Shown here in pieces: positions 1-6,224 of a stretch of 6,894 bases of DNA. A program made the translations under genes and the position numbers. Position 1 is the stretch's first letter; every line of letters starts with the position of its first letter. The DNA lies in the NCBI GenBank assembly GCA_958451915.1, contig CAUDRX010000125.1:1-6894 (forward strand), written 5' to 3'. Origin of the DNA: an uncultured Peptococcaceae bacterium (GTDB lineage: Bacteria > Bacillota > Peptococcia > Peptococcales > Peptococcaceae). The notes below the pieces were generated by a model. It had not been told where the DNA came from and did not search any database. It saw only the letters and a program-made list of their open reading frames with translations.

Positions 1-46
1 CAATTACATATGTTTATCATAGCATAAATCGCTTCAGAATGCGACG

Positions 47-1573
47 TCATTCAAAAAATTCCGAGGCCTGTCTGCCATTTGCATCACGCGCTGTCAAATA
101 TCTCTCAGCCAGCGGCAAGTCACCTGTGTATGGCTCCGGTCCCCGCGGACCTTTCTGCGCCGTCTCGCTGCCCTTGCCAAGAATGAGTACGACAGTCCCG
201 GCCGGTGCTGAAAGCAACGCATCGCGGATCCCTGGTTCACGATCTTCAAGGGAAACATACGGCACGGACTGCGTAAAATGAGAAGCGATCTCTGCATTGA
301 TATCGTGTACAGTCTCTTTGGCAGGATCATCCGGCACAAGATAGACGCGATCCGCTTCCCGGCAGACAATGTGCCCCAGATCGGCCCGACGGCTCTGGGC
401 CTTACTCCCTGGCGTACCAAAGACAAACCACAGCGGCGCGCCTGGATATTCCAGGTGCACAGTCTCGATGACTTTTCGGAAACTGATATCATTATGCGCA
501 TAATCGATGATCGCCGTCACGCCGTCGGCACTGTGACGATAGACCATATGCCCGGCAAAATGGACATTGGCCAGGACGTCGTGGATCGTTTCCAGTGGTA
601 CGCCGAGGCTGAGCGCGACCGTCGCAGCTGCCAGCGCATTTTCTACATTGAAGATCCCTTTCATCGCAGTTGTCAGATGATGGCACTCACCATGCATCTG
701 CAGGTCAAAAGCCATACCTTCCTTATCACTCTCGATATGCGTCGCCTGATACTCCGCTTCCCCGTCAACGGCAAAGGTCGTCACGCGTGCACAGCAGGAA
801 GCAGCCTTACGGATATCCTCCCAACGATCGCTCCTGGCATTGATGAAAGCATGGTCAGTCACATCAAAGAGCATCAGCTTGCTGGCGAAATAATCCTCAA
901 AATCTGGATGCTCGATGTCACTGATGTGGTCTGGTGCAATGTTCAGGAACACGCCGTCGTCAAAATGGATGCCGCCAACACGATGATACTTCAGCGCCTG
1001 ACTCGATACCTCAACGATCATTGTCTTGAGCCCGCTCTCGACAGCATCATCGAGGTAGCGGTACAGGTCGACATTTTCCGGCGTTGTCAGCTGGGCTGGC
1101 GCATCGATCTTGCCATCAAACACCCGGGTTGAAGACGTCAGGCCGACAGGCGGCTGTCCCAAAGCTTTTGCGTGCGCATCAAGGATATCCTTTAAAAGGG
1201 TCACCGTTGTCGATTTGCCTTTTGTTCCAGTCACGCCGATCATGTGCATCTTCTGCCATGGCGATTCATAAAACACATCAGCAGCCACTGCGAGCGCACG
1301 GCGGATATCACTGACAATGAGCGCCGTCAGTTCCTCACCTTCATCAAAAGGGCGCACGGCAAGATAAGCCACTGCCCCCGCCTCTTTTGCGCTCATGATG
1401 TAGGATGGCTGGAACGTTGCACCTTTGCACAGGAAGAGACTGTTCTTTCCGCATTTTCTGGAATCATACTGAATGTCTTCGATGAAAAGATCTGGATCGC
1501 CCTGCCACATCGTCAGCAGGCCTTCTTCCCGCAGACGCAGAATAAAAGCCGAGATTGGAATCTGATGTTTCAT
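47..1573 (-). CDS. murE: MurE-type UDP-MurNAc-tripeptide ligase, probably L-lysine-adding
   Basis: Predicted cytoplasmic ATP-dependent ligase that adds the third, diamino acid residue to UDP-MurNAc-L-Ala-D-Glu during peptidoglycan precursor synthesis. The 508-residue protein shows the Mur ligase plan: N-terminal MurE domain with YDSRK (36-40), ATP loop GVTGTKGKST (113-122), TTPE (163-166), EVSSQAL (188-194), the lysine normally carbamylated at 232 (ASKLMLF), ENALAAA (311-317), DYAHN (357-361) and C-terminal GKGSE (466-470). The specificity motif, DNPR in meso-DAP enzymes, reads DDPA (415-418). It resembles the DNPA or DDPN forms I recall from staphylococcal and streptococcal L-lysine enzymes, so L-lysine is inferred. 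The start is ATG 1573, with AAGGAGG seven bases upstream; an upstream in-frame ATG at 1612 lies inside prmA and lacks support. The gene overlaps the prmA stop by 4 bases, implying translational coupling. Odd points: GHM (341-343) replaces the usual GRM, and no other mur gene is visible. The family call is firm; the amino acid added is less sure. Confidence 0.9.
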   Translation of the reverse strand: MKHQIPISAFILRLREEGLLTMWQGDPDLFIEDIQYDSRKCGKNSLFLCKGATFQPSYIMSAKEAGAVAYLAVRPFDEGEELTALIVSDIRRALAVAADVFYESPWQKMHMIGVTGTKGKSTTVTLLKDILDAHAKALGQPPVGLTSSTRVFDGKIDAPAQLTTPENVDLYRYLDDAVESGLKTMIVEVSSQALKYHRVGGIHFDDGVFLNIAPDHISDIEHPDFEDYFASKLMLFDVTDHAFINARSDRWEDIRKAASCCARVTTFAVDGEAEYQATHIESDKEGMAFDLQMHGECHHLTTAMKGIFNVENALAAATVALSLGVPLETIHDVLANVHFAGHMVYRHSADGVTAIIDYAHNDISFRKVIETVHLEYPGAPLWFVFGTPGSKAQSRRADLGHIVCREADRVYLVPDDPAKETVHDINAEIASHFTQSVPYVSLEDREPGIRDALLSAPAGTVVLILGKGSETAQKGPRGPEPYTGDLPLAERYLTARDANGRQASEFFE

Positions 1574-2505
1574 GTATTCTCCTCCTTTTTCTGTGCAAGG
1601 ATGGCACACCATTCGCCGTCTTCACGCTGCTCGATCAGCGAAAAACCTGCCTCTTTGAGCGCCCTGGAAACATCATCTGCCCGCGTCAGGAGCACACCAG
1701 AGCACAGGAAGCGGCCACCGGCGTAAAGGTGGTCGTCTAACTCAGGGATCAGGCGCAGGATCACATCTGCAACGATATTGGCGATAATGAGATCCGCTTT
1801 GCCGACACAATCCTTAAGCAGATCGCTCTTATATAGCATGATCGATAAATTATTGCGCGCGGCATTCTGTACTGCCGCCCATACAGCGACCTGATCATAA
1901 TCCATCGCATCCACACGACCAGCTCCCAGTGCCCTTGCGGCAATAGCGAGGATACCACTGCCCGTGCCGACATCGAACACTGTCATCTCTGGTTCAACAA
2001 GTTCCTCCAGCCAGTTCATACAGAGTGAGGTTGTTTCATGCTCCCCAGTGCCAAAAGCCATGCCTGGTTCGATGCGGATGACAATATCCTCCGGCACATC
2101 CGGTTCCAGCCATTCCGGCACCACCTGGATGCGTGCACCATAATGCAGCACATCATAGTGTTCTTTCCAGGATTCTGCCCAATCTTCATCGGCGATGCGC
2201 TTTTGCTGCCATGAGCAGTCAGCATCGATCGCTGCAAGCGCCTGATCCACGCGCTCGCGCAGCGCGCAAGCTTCATCCTCCCAGCCCCCAGCCATCTCAA
2301 AAAAGCCCGAGACCTTGAGGGTCTCCCGGGCCAAGATCTCTTCAGAAAACTCGTGAGCATCCCAATCATCGCTCTCCACATGTTTAAGGATCGATTGTGG
2401 ATCGTCCACCATCGTCCCATTTGGAAAGACTTCATTAAAGATATTTGTCACCGCTTCCAGGCCGCGACGATCAGCGAGCACACAAGTGACTTCCATCCAA
2501 TCCAA
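1570..2505 (-). CDS. prmA: Ribosomal protein L11 methyltransferase PrmA
   Basis: SAM-dependent cytoplasmic methyltransferase that methylates ribosomal protein L11. The N-terminal substrate-recognition domain covers about residues 1-100, followed by the linker motif DEDWAESWKEHY (106-117). The class I methyltransferase core carries GMAFGTGEHETT (148-159), the SAM loop DVGTGSG (178-184) and the PrmA signature NIVAD (243-247). I start it at TTG 2505. This has AGGTGA five bases upstream, gives the N-terminus MDWMEV matching the family pattern Met-x-Trp-x-Glu, and yields 311 residues, the length I recall for PrmA of Bacillus. Alternatives are GTG 2538, which adds 11 residues unlike the family, and ATG 2496, which sits too far from the Shine-Dalgarno site. 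Its TGA overlaps the murE ATG. The usual Firmicutes downstream neighbour, rsmE, is absent here. The identity is secure and the start fairly so. Confidence 0.95.
   Translation of the reverse strand: MDWMEVTCVLADRRGLEAVTNIFNEVFPNGTMVDDPQSILKHVESDDWDAHEFSEEILARETLKVSGFFEMAGGWEDEACALRERVDQALAAIDADCSWQQKRIADEDWAESWKEHYDVLHYGARIQVVPEWLEPDVPEDIVIRIEPGMAFGTGEHETTSLCMNWLEELVEPEMTVFDVGTGSGILAIAARALGAGRVDAMDYDQVAVWAAVQNAARNNLSIMLYKSDLLKDCVGKADLIIANIVADVILRLIPELDDHLYAGGRFLCSGVLLTRADDVSRALKEAGFSLIEQREDGEWCAILAQKKEENT
1581..1587 (-). promoter_or_regulatory. Ribosome binding site of murE
   Basis: AAGGAGG on the minus strand, seven bases before ATG 1573 and embedded in the last codons of prmA. It decides the murE start over the in-frame ATG at 1612 and shows that murE can be translated directly from a prmA-murE message. 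Confidence 0.85.
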
Positions 2506-2510
2506 AACTA

Positions 2511-2516
2511 TCACCT
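2511..2516 (-). promoter_or_regulatory. Ribosome binding site supporting a TTG start of prmA
   Basis: AGGTGA on the minus strand, five bases before TTG 2505. It lies inside the longer reading frame that would begin at GTG 2538, and about 14 bases before ATG 2496. Spacing and the resulting N-terminus both favour TTG. Confidence 0.65.
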
Positions 2517-2532
2517 GAATTTCTATATTACA

Positions 2533-2548
2533 AGGCACACCCGTGCCT
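2533..2548 (-). other. Short GC-rich hairpin in the prmA leader
   Basis: AGGCAC and GTGCCT form a perfect 6-bp stem with a 4-base loop, between the predicted prmA promoter and its ribosome binding site. No U tract follows, so it is not a terminator. It could affect message stability or ribosome access, but it is short and may be chance. Confidence 0.35.
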
Positions 2549-2569
2549 GTTCATTTTAATCCATCATAA

Positions 2570-2598
2570 AGTCTATCAAAAAGCTCTGCGATTGTCAT
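2570..2598 (-). promoter_or_regulatory. Candidate promoter for prmA-murE
   Basis: On the minus strand a -35 box ATGACA (2593-2598) is followed by a 17-base spacer and a -10 box TAGACT (2570-2575), with TG one base upstream (an extended -10). This predicts a start near 2563 and a leader of about 58 bases. The -10 box matches only four of six consensus positions, so this is a candidate only. Confidence 0.4.
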
Positions 2599-2609
2599 TG
2601 GATTTTCTC

Positions 2610-2637
2610 AAAAAATCCGCTGTCAATGCGGGATCTC
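2610..2637 (-). terminator. Probable intrinsic terminator of the GNAT gene
   Basis: About ten bases after the acetyltransferase stop, ATCCCGC (minus strand) pairs with GCGGAT around a 7-base loop with one bulged C. The stem can be extended by A-U and G-U pairs and runs directly into six T residues. Shape and position fit a Rho-independent terminator, but the GC core is only four to five pairs, so read-through into prmA is possible. Confidence 0.55.
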
Positions 2638-2647
2638 AATGACGCTC

Positions 2648-3127
2648 TCACTCAGCCAGTCGCTGCAGGGTTTCCCCGCTGATCCGGTAGACCGTCCAGT
2701 CATCCATTGCCTCTGCGCCCAGCGAGGTATAAAAATCGATGCTTGGCTGGTTCCAGTCCAGACACCACCATTCCAAACGGCCGCACCCACGCTCTGCCGT
2801 GATCTTGGCGAGTTCATGAAAGAAAGCACGTCCAATGCCGCGCCCGCGGTACGCCGGTGCCACATAGAGATCTTCCAGATAGATCCCTGCACGCCCCAGA
2901 AACGTTGAAAAGTTGTGGAAAAAAAGCGCAAAGCCCACTTCTTTTCCTTCAACGACGGCAAAGAGTACTTCCGCTTTTTCTTTGTCAAACAACCATTCTT
3001 CCAAAAGTGCCGGCGTCGCGACCACCTCATGCTCCAGCTGCTCATAGCGCGCCAGGTCCCGAATGAAACGCAGGATGAGCGGCACATCTGTGCGCGTCGC
3101 CTGGCGGAATGTACAAATCTCGTTCAT
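2648..3127 (-). CDS. GNAT N-acetyltransferase, SSAT-like (diamine/thialysine type)
   Basis: A 159-residue single-domain acetyltransferase that should transfer acetyl from acetyl-CoA to an amine. The N-terminus TFRQATRTD opens the GNAT fold. FSTFLGRAGIYLEDLYV (73-89) followed by the pyrophosphate-binding RGRGIG (94-99), then LEWWCLDWN (118-126) and the Tyr of DFY (133) in the place of the general acid, match the spermidine/spermine N1-acetyltransferase-like branch. Members of that branch act on polyamines or thialysine, and some bacterial ones have other substrates, so the substrate here is not fixed. The start is ATG 3127, with AGGAG eight bases upstream. Extending to ATG 3256 would add residues unlike the family and run through the divergent promoter region. 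It is transcribed divergently from rqcH and probably alone, since a terminator-like hairpin follows it. Confidence 0.88.
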   Translation of the reverse strand: MNEICTFRQATRTDVPLILRFIRDLARYEQLEHEVVATPALLEEWLFDKEKAEVLFAVVEGKEVGFALFFHNFSTFLGRAGIYLEDLYVAPAYRGRGIGRAFFHELAKITAERGCGRLEWWCLDWNQPSIDFYTSLGAEAMDDWTVYRISGETLQRLAE

Positions 3128-3161
3128 CACCACTGCTCCTCTCTGTCCTGTTCTTTCCTCT

Positions 3162-3170
3162 ATCATATCA
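3162..3170 (-). promoter_or_regulatory. Candidate extended -10 promoter of the GNAT gene
   Basis: The minus strand reads TGATATGAT, a TGn extension plus the -10 box TATGAT (five of six consensus). It predicts a start near 3155 and a leader of about 28 bases. There is no convincing -35 box 17 bases upstream, as is common for extended -10 promoters. A second box, TATAAT, lies slightly upstream near 3185-3190 on the same strand but lacks the TG. Confidence 0.5.
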
Positions 3171-3234
3171 CACGACAGCGGGAAATTATAACCCAATCCC
3201 CAGAAGCTCCTACTTTCTCTTGCGGCTGACACTG

Positions 3235-3243
3235 TGTTATAAT
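3235..3243 (+). promoter_or_regulatory. Extended -10 promoter of the rqcH operon
   Basis: TGTTATAAT is a perfect extended -10 element (TGn plus consensus TATAAT). It predicts a start near 3250, giving a leader of about 20 bases with the ribosome binding site at 3257-3264. The only -35-like sequence at proper spacing is weak; a TTGCGG at 3220 is just 12 bases away, too close. Confidence 0.7.
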
Positions 3244-3256
3244 GAACGTTAGACAC

Positions 3257-3264
3257 AAAGGAGG
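3257..3264 (+). promoter_or_regulatory. Ribosome binding site of rqcH
   Basis: AAAGGAGG, a near-perfect Shine-Dalgarno sequence. It abuts the in-frame ATG at 3265, leaving no spacing, but lies six bases before ATG 3271, which is therefore chosen as the start. Confidence 0.88.
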
Positions 3265-3270
3265 ATGCCT

Positions 3271-5046
3271 ATGTCTTTAGACGGAATCGCGATGCGTGCC
3301 CTGGCTCAGGACCTCAGCTCCAGGCTTGAAGGCGGACGCATCGATAAGATATCACAACCCACTGCCGCTGCGATGACGATGGGCGTGCGCGCCGGCGGCA
3401 AAAATTACAAATGCTACGCCACTATCAATCCACAGAGCGCGCGTGTCTCGCTCACCAAACAGAGCTTTGACAGCCCATTGACGCCGCCGCAGTTCTGCAT
3501 GGTCCTGCGCAAGCACATTCAGGGCGCTGTCATCGAAAACATTCACCAGATAGACTGGGAGCGTATGATCGCCTTTGAACTGCGTGGGCGCAACGAGATC
3601 GGTGAAGTCACGCACTTTACCCTGCTTTTTGAGCTCATGGGCAAAAACAGCAACATCATGCTCCTGGACGATCACGGCACCATCCTTGATGCCATCAAGC
3701 GCGTAGGTGTTGGCACCAACAGCTATCGCCAGTTCCAGCCTGGGATCCCTTATCAGCTGCCGCCGGCACAGCATAAGATCCCCCTTGACAGCCTGGATGA
3801 GGCTACACTCACGCAGGCAATGCTCGATGCCGGCCTGCAGAAGACTGCTTCCAAAGCACTCCTGGCCAGTGTTGCCGGTCTCGGCCCGCAGACAGTGACA
3901 GAGCTTTTGGTGCGCGCCAACATCGCCCCCGACACTCGCGTCGAATATCTCGGTGAGATCGATTACAACCGCCTCTGGCAGTCCTGTCAGAAACTGCTCG
4001 GGATGAGCGAAACCGCGACCTGGCAGCCGACCCTCGTCTACCATGAGCATGAGATCTTCGCTTTCGCCCCGTTCCAACTCCAGCAATACGACAGCTTCCG
4101 GCAGCAGTCCTGTGACACGATGACGGACCTGCTCGAAGACTACTATGAGATCAGGGAGCGTCAGGAGATCTTCCAGCAGAAACGCAGCAGCCTCGAACGC
4201 ATCGTACGCCACGAAAAAGAACGTTGTGAAAAGAAGCTTCAGCTGCAGCTCGAAAAAGTCGATGATCTTGAGCACGCCGAGGAATACCGCATCAAAGGTG
4301 AGCTTATCACTGCCAATCTCTACCGCATCAAACAAGGGCCCGTGGCCGAAGTTGAAAACTTCTACAAGGAAGGCGCCCCGCTTGAGCACATCGAGATGAA
4401 CCCAAGCAAGACACCAAATGAGAATGCACAGGCCTTCTTCAAGCGCTACAATAAAGCCAAAGTCAGCGCAGAAAAAGCTGCGCTGCAAGCAGAAAAGACT
4501 TCTGAAGAGCTCGATTATCTCTCCACGATCGAGGACAGCATCGCACAGGCACAAAACGACGCCGACCTTATCGACATTCGCCTGGAGCTCGAGGAAGCTG
4601 GTTACGCCAAGCGCCGTGTACAGCCACGCGGCAGGAAAAAACCACCGCTGCCTTCCCCAACCCATCTCTATATCGATGGCTATGAACTCTTCATCGGCAA
4701 GAACAACCATCAAAACGATTACGTGACCTTAAAGATCGGTCGTAACGCCGATCTCTGGCTGCATACCAAAGACATCCACGGATCTCACGTCATCATCAAA
4801 GCCAGCCACAGTTATGACGGCTTTACGCCGGAGATCATCGAGAAAGCTGCTACTCTGGCAGCGTGGTTTTCCAAAGCACGCTACTCCGCCAAGATCCCAG
4901 TCGACTACACCTTGCGCAAAAATGTACACAAGCCGTCCGGCGCCAAGCCTGGCATGGTCATCTACACCGATCAGCAGACCACTTACATCACGCCGGAAGA
5001 ACACATCGTCGAAGATCTGCTCGCACACACGGAGGCGCCGGAATAA
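3271..5046 (+). CDS. rqcH: RqcH/Rqc2-family (NFACT, FbpA-like) ribosome quality control protein
   Basis: Binds 50S subunits still carrying peptidyl-tRNA after ribosome splitting and recruits tRNA-Ala to add an alanine tail that marks the chain for degradation. Older names are fibronectin-binding protein or FbpA. The 591-residue protein has the full family layout: NFACT-N opening MSLDGIAMRAL with GGRIDK (21-26) and ELMGKNSNI (121-129); a helix-hairpin-helix region around 190-220 (GLGPQTVTELL); a long charged coiled coil about 285-445; a basic linker RGRKK (453-457); and NFACT-R with GKNN (476-479), LWLHTK (495-500), GSHVII (504-509) and KPSGAKPG (554-561). Starting at ATG 3271 gives the family N-terminus. 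The catalytic-site pair, Asp97-Arg98 in Bacillus RqcH, is Glu97-Arg98 here (DWER), a conservative change. It is first gene of an operon, with its TAA sharing a base with the rlmH ATG. Confidence 0.94.
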   Translation: MSLDGIAMRALAQDLSSRLEGGRIDKISQPTAAAMTMGVRAGGKNYKCYATINPQSARVSLTKQSFDSPLTPPQFCMVLRKHIQGAVIENIHQIDWERMIAFELRGRNEIGEVTHFTLLFELMGKNSNIMLLDDHGTILDAIKRVGVGTNSYRQFQPGIPYQLPPAQHKIPLDSLDEATLTQAMLDAGLQKTASKALLASVAGLGPQTVTELLVRANIAPDTRVEYLGEIDYNRLWQSCQKLLGMSETATWQPTLVYHEHEIFAFAPFQLQQYDSFRQQSCDTMTDLLEDYYEIRERQEIFQQKRSSLERIVRHEKERCEKKLQLQLEKVDDLEHAEEYRIKGELITANLYRIKQGPVAEVENFYKEGAPLEHIEMNPSKTPNENAQAFFKRYNKAKVSAEKAALQAEKTSEELDYLSTIEDSIAQAQNDADLIDIRLELEEAGYAKRRVQPRGRKKPPLPSPTHLYIDGYELFIGKNNHQNDYVTLKIGRNADLWLHTKDIHGSHVIIKASHSYDGFTPEIIEKAATLAAWFSKARYSAKIPVDYTLRKNVHKPSGAKPGMVIYTDQQTTYITPEEHIVEDLLAHTEAPE

Positions 5047-5525
5047 TGTACATCACTCTGCTCTGTGTCGGCAAGATCAAGGAAAAGTATTGGCAGCAGG
5101 CCATTGATGAATACGCCAAACGCCTCAGCAAATACCACCAGTTCAAGATCCTCGCCGTTGCCGATGAAAAAGACCCCGCTCAGGAGAGCGAAAAAGCCAT
5201 CACCGCCCTTAAGGACCGCGAAGCCGAACGGCTCCTCAAGCATATCCGTGATGATGACTTCGTCATCACTTTAGAGATCGAAGGCAAGGCCCTCGACACC
5301 CTCCAGCTTGCCGACATCATGAATCGCTGGGAGAGCACCGGACGCACCCACCTTGTCTTCGTCATCGGCGGCAGTTACGGCCTGGGCGGTGCCATCCTTG
5401 CCCGCAGCAACTTTTCCCTATCCTTTTCGAAACTGACTTTCCCACACCAGCTTATGCGCGTTATCTTTGTTGAACAGCTTTACCGCTGCGCGCGTATCAA
5501 CAGCGGACAAAAATATCATAAATAA
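5046..5525 (+). CDS. rlmH: 23S rRNA (pseudouridine1915-N3)-methyltransferase RlmH
   Basis: SPOUT-class methyltransferase that uses SAM to methylate N3 of pseudouridine 1915 in helix 69 of 23S rRNA, acting on assembled 70S ribosomes. The protein is 159 residues, the standard RlmH length. It has the family N-terminus ITLLCVGKIKEKYW, the knotted SAM-binding loop VFVIGGSYGLG (104-114) and the near-invariant C-terminal block TFPHQLMRVIFVEQLYR (131-147) ending in YHK. The start is ATG 5046, which overlaps the rqcH stop (TAATG); GGAGG at 5031-5035, inside rqcH, is its Shine-Dalgarno site. A longer open frame upstream is only rqcH read in another phase. Translational coupling to rqcH is likely. Confidence 0.97.
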   Translation: MYITLLCVGKIKEKYWQQAIDEYAKRLSKYHQFKILAVADEKDPAQESEKAITALKDREAERLLKHIRDDDFVITLEIEGKALDTLQLADIMNRWESTGRTHLVFVIGGSYGLGGAILARSNFSLSFSKLTFPHQLMRVIFVEQLYRCARINSGQKYHK

Positions 5526-5540
5526 GAAGGAGTTCACAAC

Positions 5541-6167
5541 ATGTTAGACATTGAAATCTGGTCCGATTATACCTGCCCTTACTGCTACATCGGTAAGAGC
5601 CAGCTCTTCCAGGTCCTTAAAGAAATGGACATCACCGATTACAAGATCCGCCACCGCGTGTATCTGCTCGATGCCGGCAAAGAAAGCCATCCAGAACGCA
5701 CCTTCGTGGACGGCCTGAACCTGCCAGCCTCCGAAACTGAGAACGTACTGAAAAAACTTCGGTCCATCGAAGACATGGCCGCCAAAGCTGGACTGAACTA
5801 CGACATGGCACATATCCCGGATATCGCCACGGAAGATGCTCACCGTCTGACCCTCTGGGCTCAGGAACAGGGCGGTCATGTCGCCCTCAACACCCGCATC
5901 TTCAAAGCTTATTTTGAAGAATGCCAGGACATCTCCGATCATGCACTTCTTGCTGATCTCGCTGCCGAATGTGGCCTCGACCGTGACAAGGCCCTGGCTG
6001 TACTCGCCGATGAAAGCGCCTATCGTGCACAGATCTTTGAAGACTGGGAAGAAGCCGATGAACGTGATATCGACCTCGTTCCTCACTACACCTTTAACGG
6101 CAGGATCGAAATCATGGGTATCATGACCCTCACCGCCATTCGCAAGCATATTGAAATGGCTCTTTAA
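5541..6167 (+). CDS. DsbA-family (FrnE-like) thioredoxin-fold oxidoreductase
   Basis: A 208-residue protein of the DsbA/FrnE group, predicted to be cytoplasmic because it has no signal peptide or membrane segment. Beta strand LDIEIWSDY leads into the active site Cys12-Pro-Tyr-Cys15 followed by YIGK, compared with the CPWCYIGK usual in FrnE. A long helical insertion (about 65-170) is followed by the cis-proline segment VPHYTFN (180-186) and GIMTL, where the family commonly has a G-V-P ... G-A-Q pattern. Both catalytic cysteines are present, so disulfide reductase, oxidase or isomerase activity is plausible; the substrate is unknown. Family members act in stress or polyketide contexts, and nothing here points to either. 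AAGGAG nine bases upstream supports ATG 5541. The gene starts 15 bases after rlmH with no terminator between, so it belongs to the rqcH-rlmH transcript. Confidence 0.87.
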   Translation: MLDIEIWSDYTCPYCYIGKSQLFQVLKEMDITDYKIRHRVYLLDAGKESHPERTFVDGLNLPASETENVLKKLRSIEDMAAKAGLNYDMAHIPDIATEDAHRLTLWAQEQGGHVALNTRIFKAYFEECQDISDHALLADLAAECGLDRDKALAVLADESAYRAQIFEDWEEADERDIDLVPHYTFNGRIEIMGIMTLTAIRKHIEMAL

Positions 6168-6174
6168 AACAAAT

Positions 6175-6213
6175 AGCCAGCGTTTAACGGACACTCTCCG
6201 ACAAACGCTGGCT
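6175..6213 (+). terminator. Hairpin terminator at the end of the rqcH operon
   Basis: AGCCAGCGTTT (6175-6185) pairs perfectly with AAACGCTGGCT (6203-6213). The 17-base loop contains a second 4-bp stem, CGGA with TCCG, separated from the main stem by two unpaired bases per side. The following sequence TCTTTATAT is only moderately U-rich, so termination may rely partly on the next hairpin. Lying eight bases after the dsbA-like stop, it also serves as a 3' end stabiliser. Confidence 0.75.
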
Positions 6214-6224
6214 TCTTTATATCA

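Noticed and set aside
1..46. Possible terminator after murE
   Set aside because: The 46 bases are AT-rich and contain a CATATG palindrome, but I see no stem followed by a U tract; the transcript may continue or end beyond the window.
278..1132. A 284-codon open frame antisense to murE
   Set aside because: It is fully covered by MurE motifs on the other strand, and its product resembles no protein family I know.
1574..1612. Upstream ATG (1612) as the murE start
   Set aside because: It lies inside the end of prmA without a good ribosome binding site, while ATG 1573 has AAGGAGG at ideal spacing.
2621..2626. Consensus -35 box TTGACA on the minus strand
   Set aside because: It falls in the loop of the terminator hairpin and has no -10-like sequence 16 to 18 bases downstream, so it is likely chance.
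3128..3256. ATG 3256 as the start of the acetyltransferase
   Set aside because: It would extend through both divergent promoters and adds 43 residues unlike the GNAT family; ATG 3127 has AGGAG at good spacing.
3352..4713. A 453-codon open frame antisense to rqcH
   Set aside because: It lies wholly within the strongly recognisable RqcH gene, has no ribosome binding site or recognisable domain, and its composition is that of a reverse-complement shadow of a biased coding sequence.
4863..5045. N-terminal extension of the rlmH reading frame
   Set aside because: The added residues are rqcH sequence read in another phase. RlmH has its standard 159 residues from ATG 5046, with a Shine-Dalgarno site at 5031.
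5544..6194. A 216-codon open frame antisense to the dsbA-like gene
   Set aside because: It spans the first terminator hairpin and mirrors a well-supported gene; no ribosome binding site or domain is evident.
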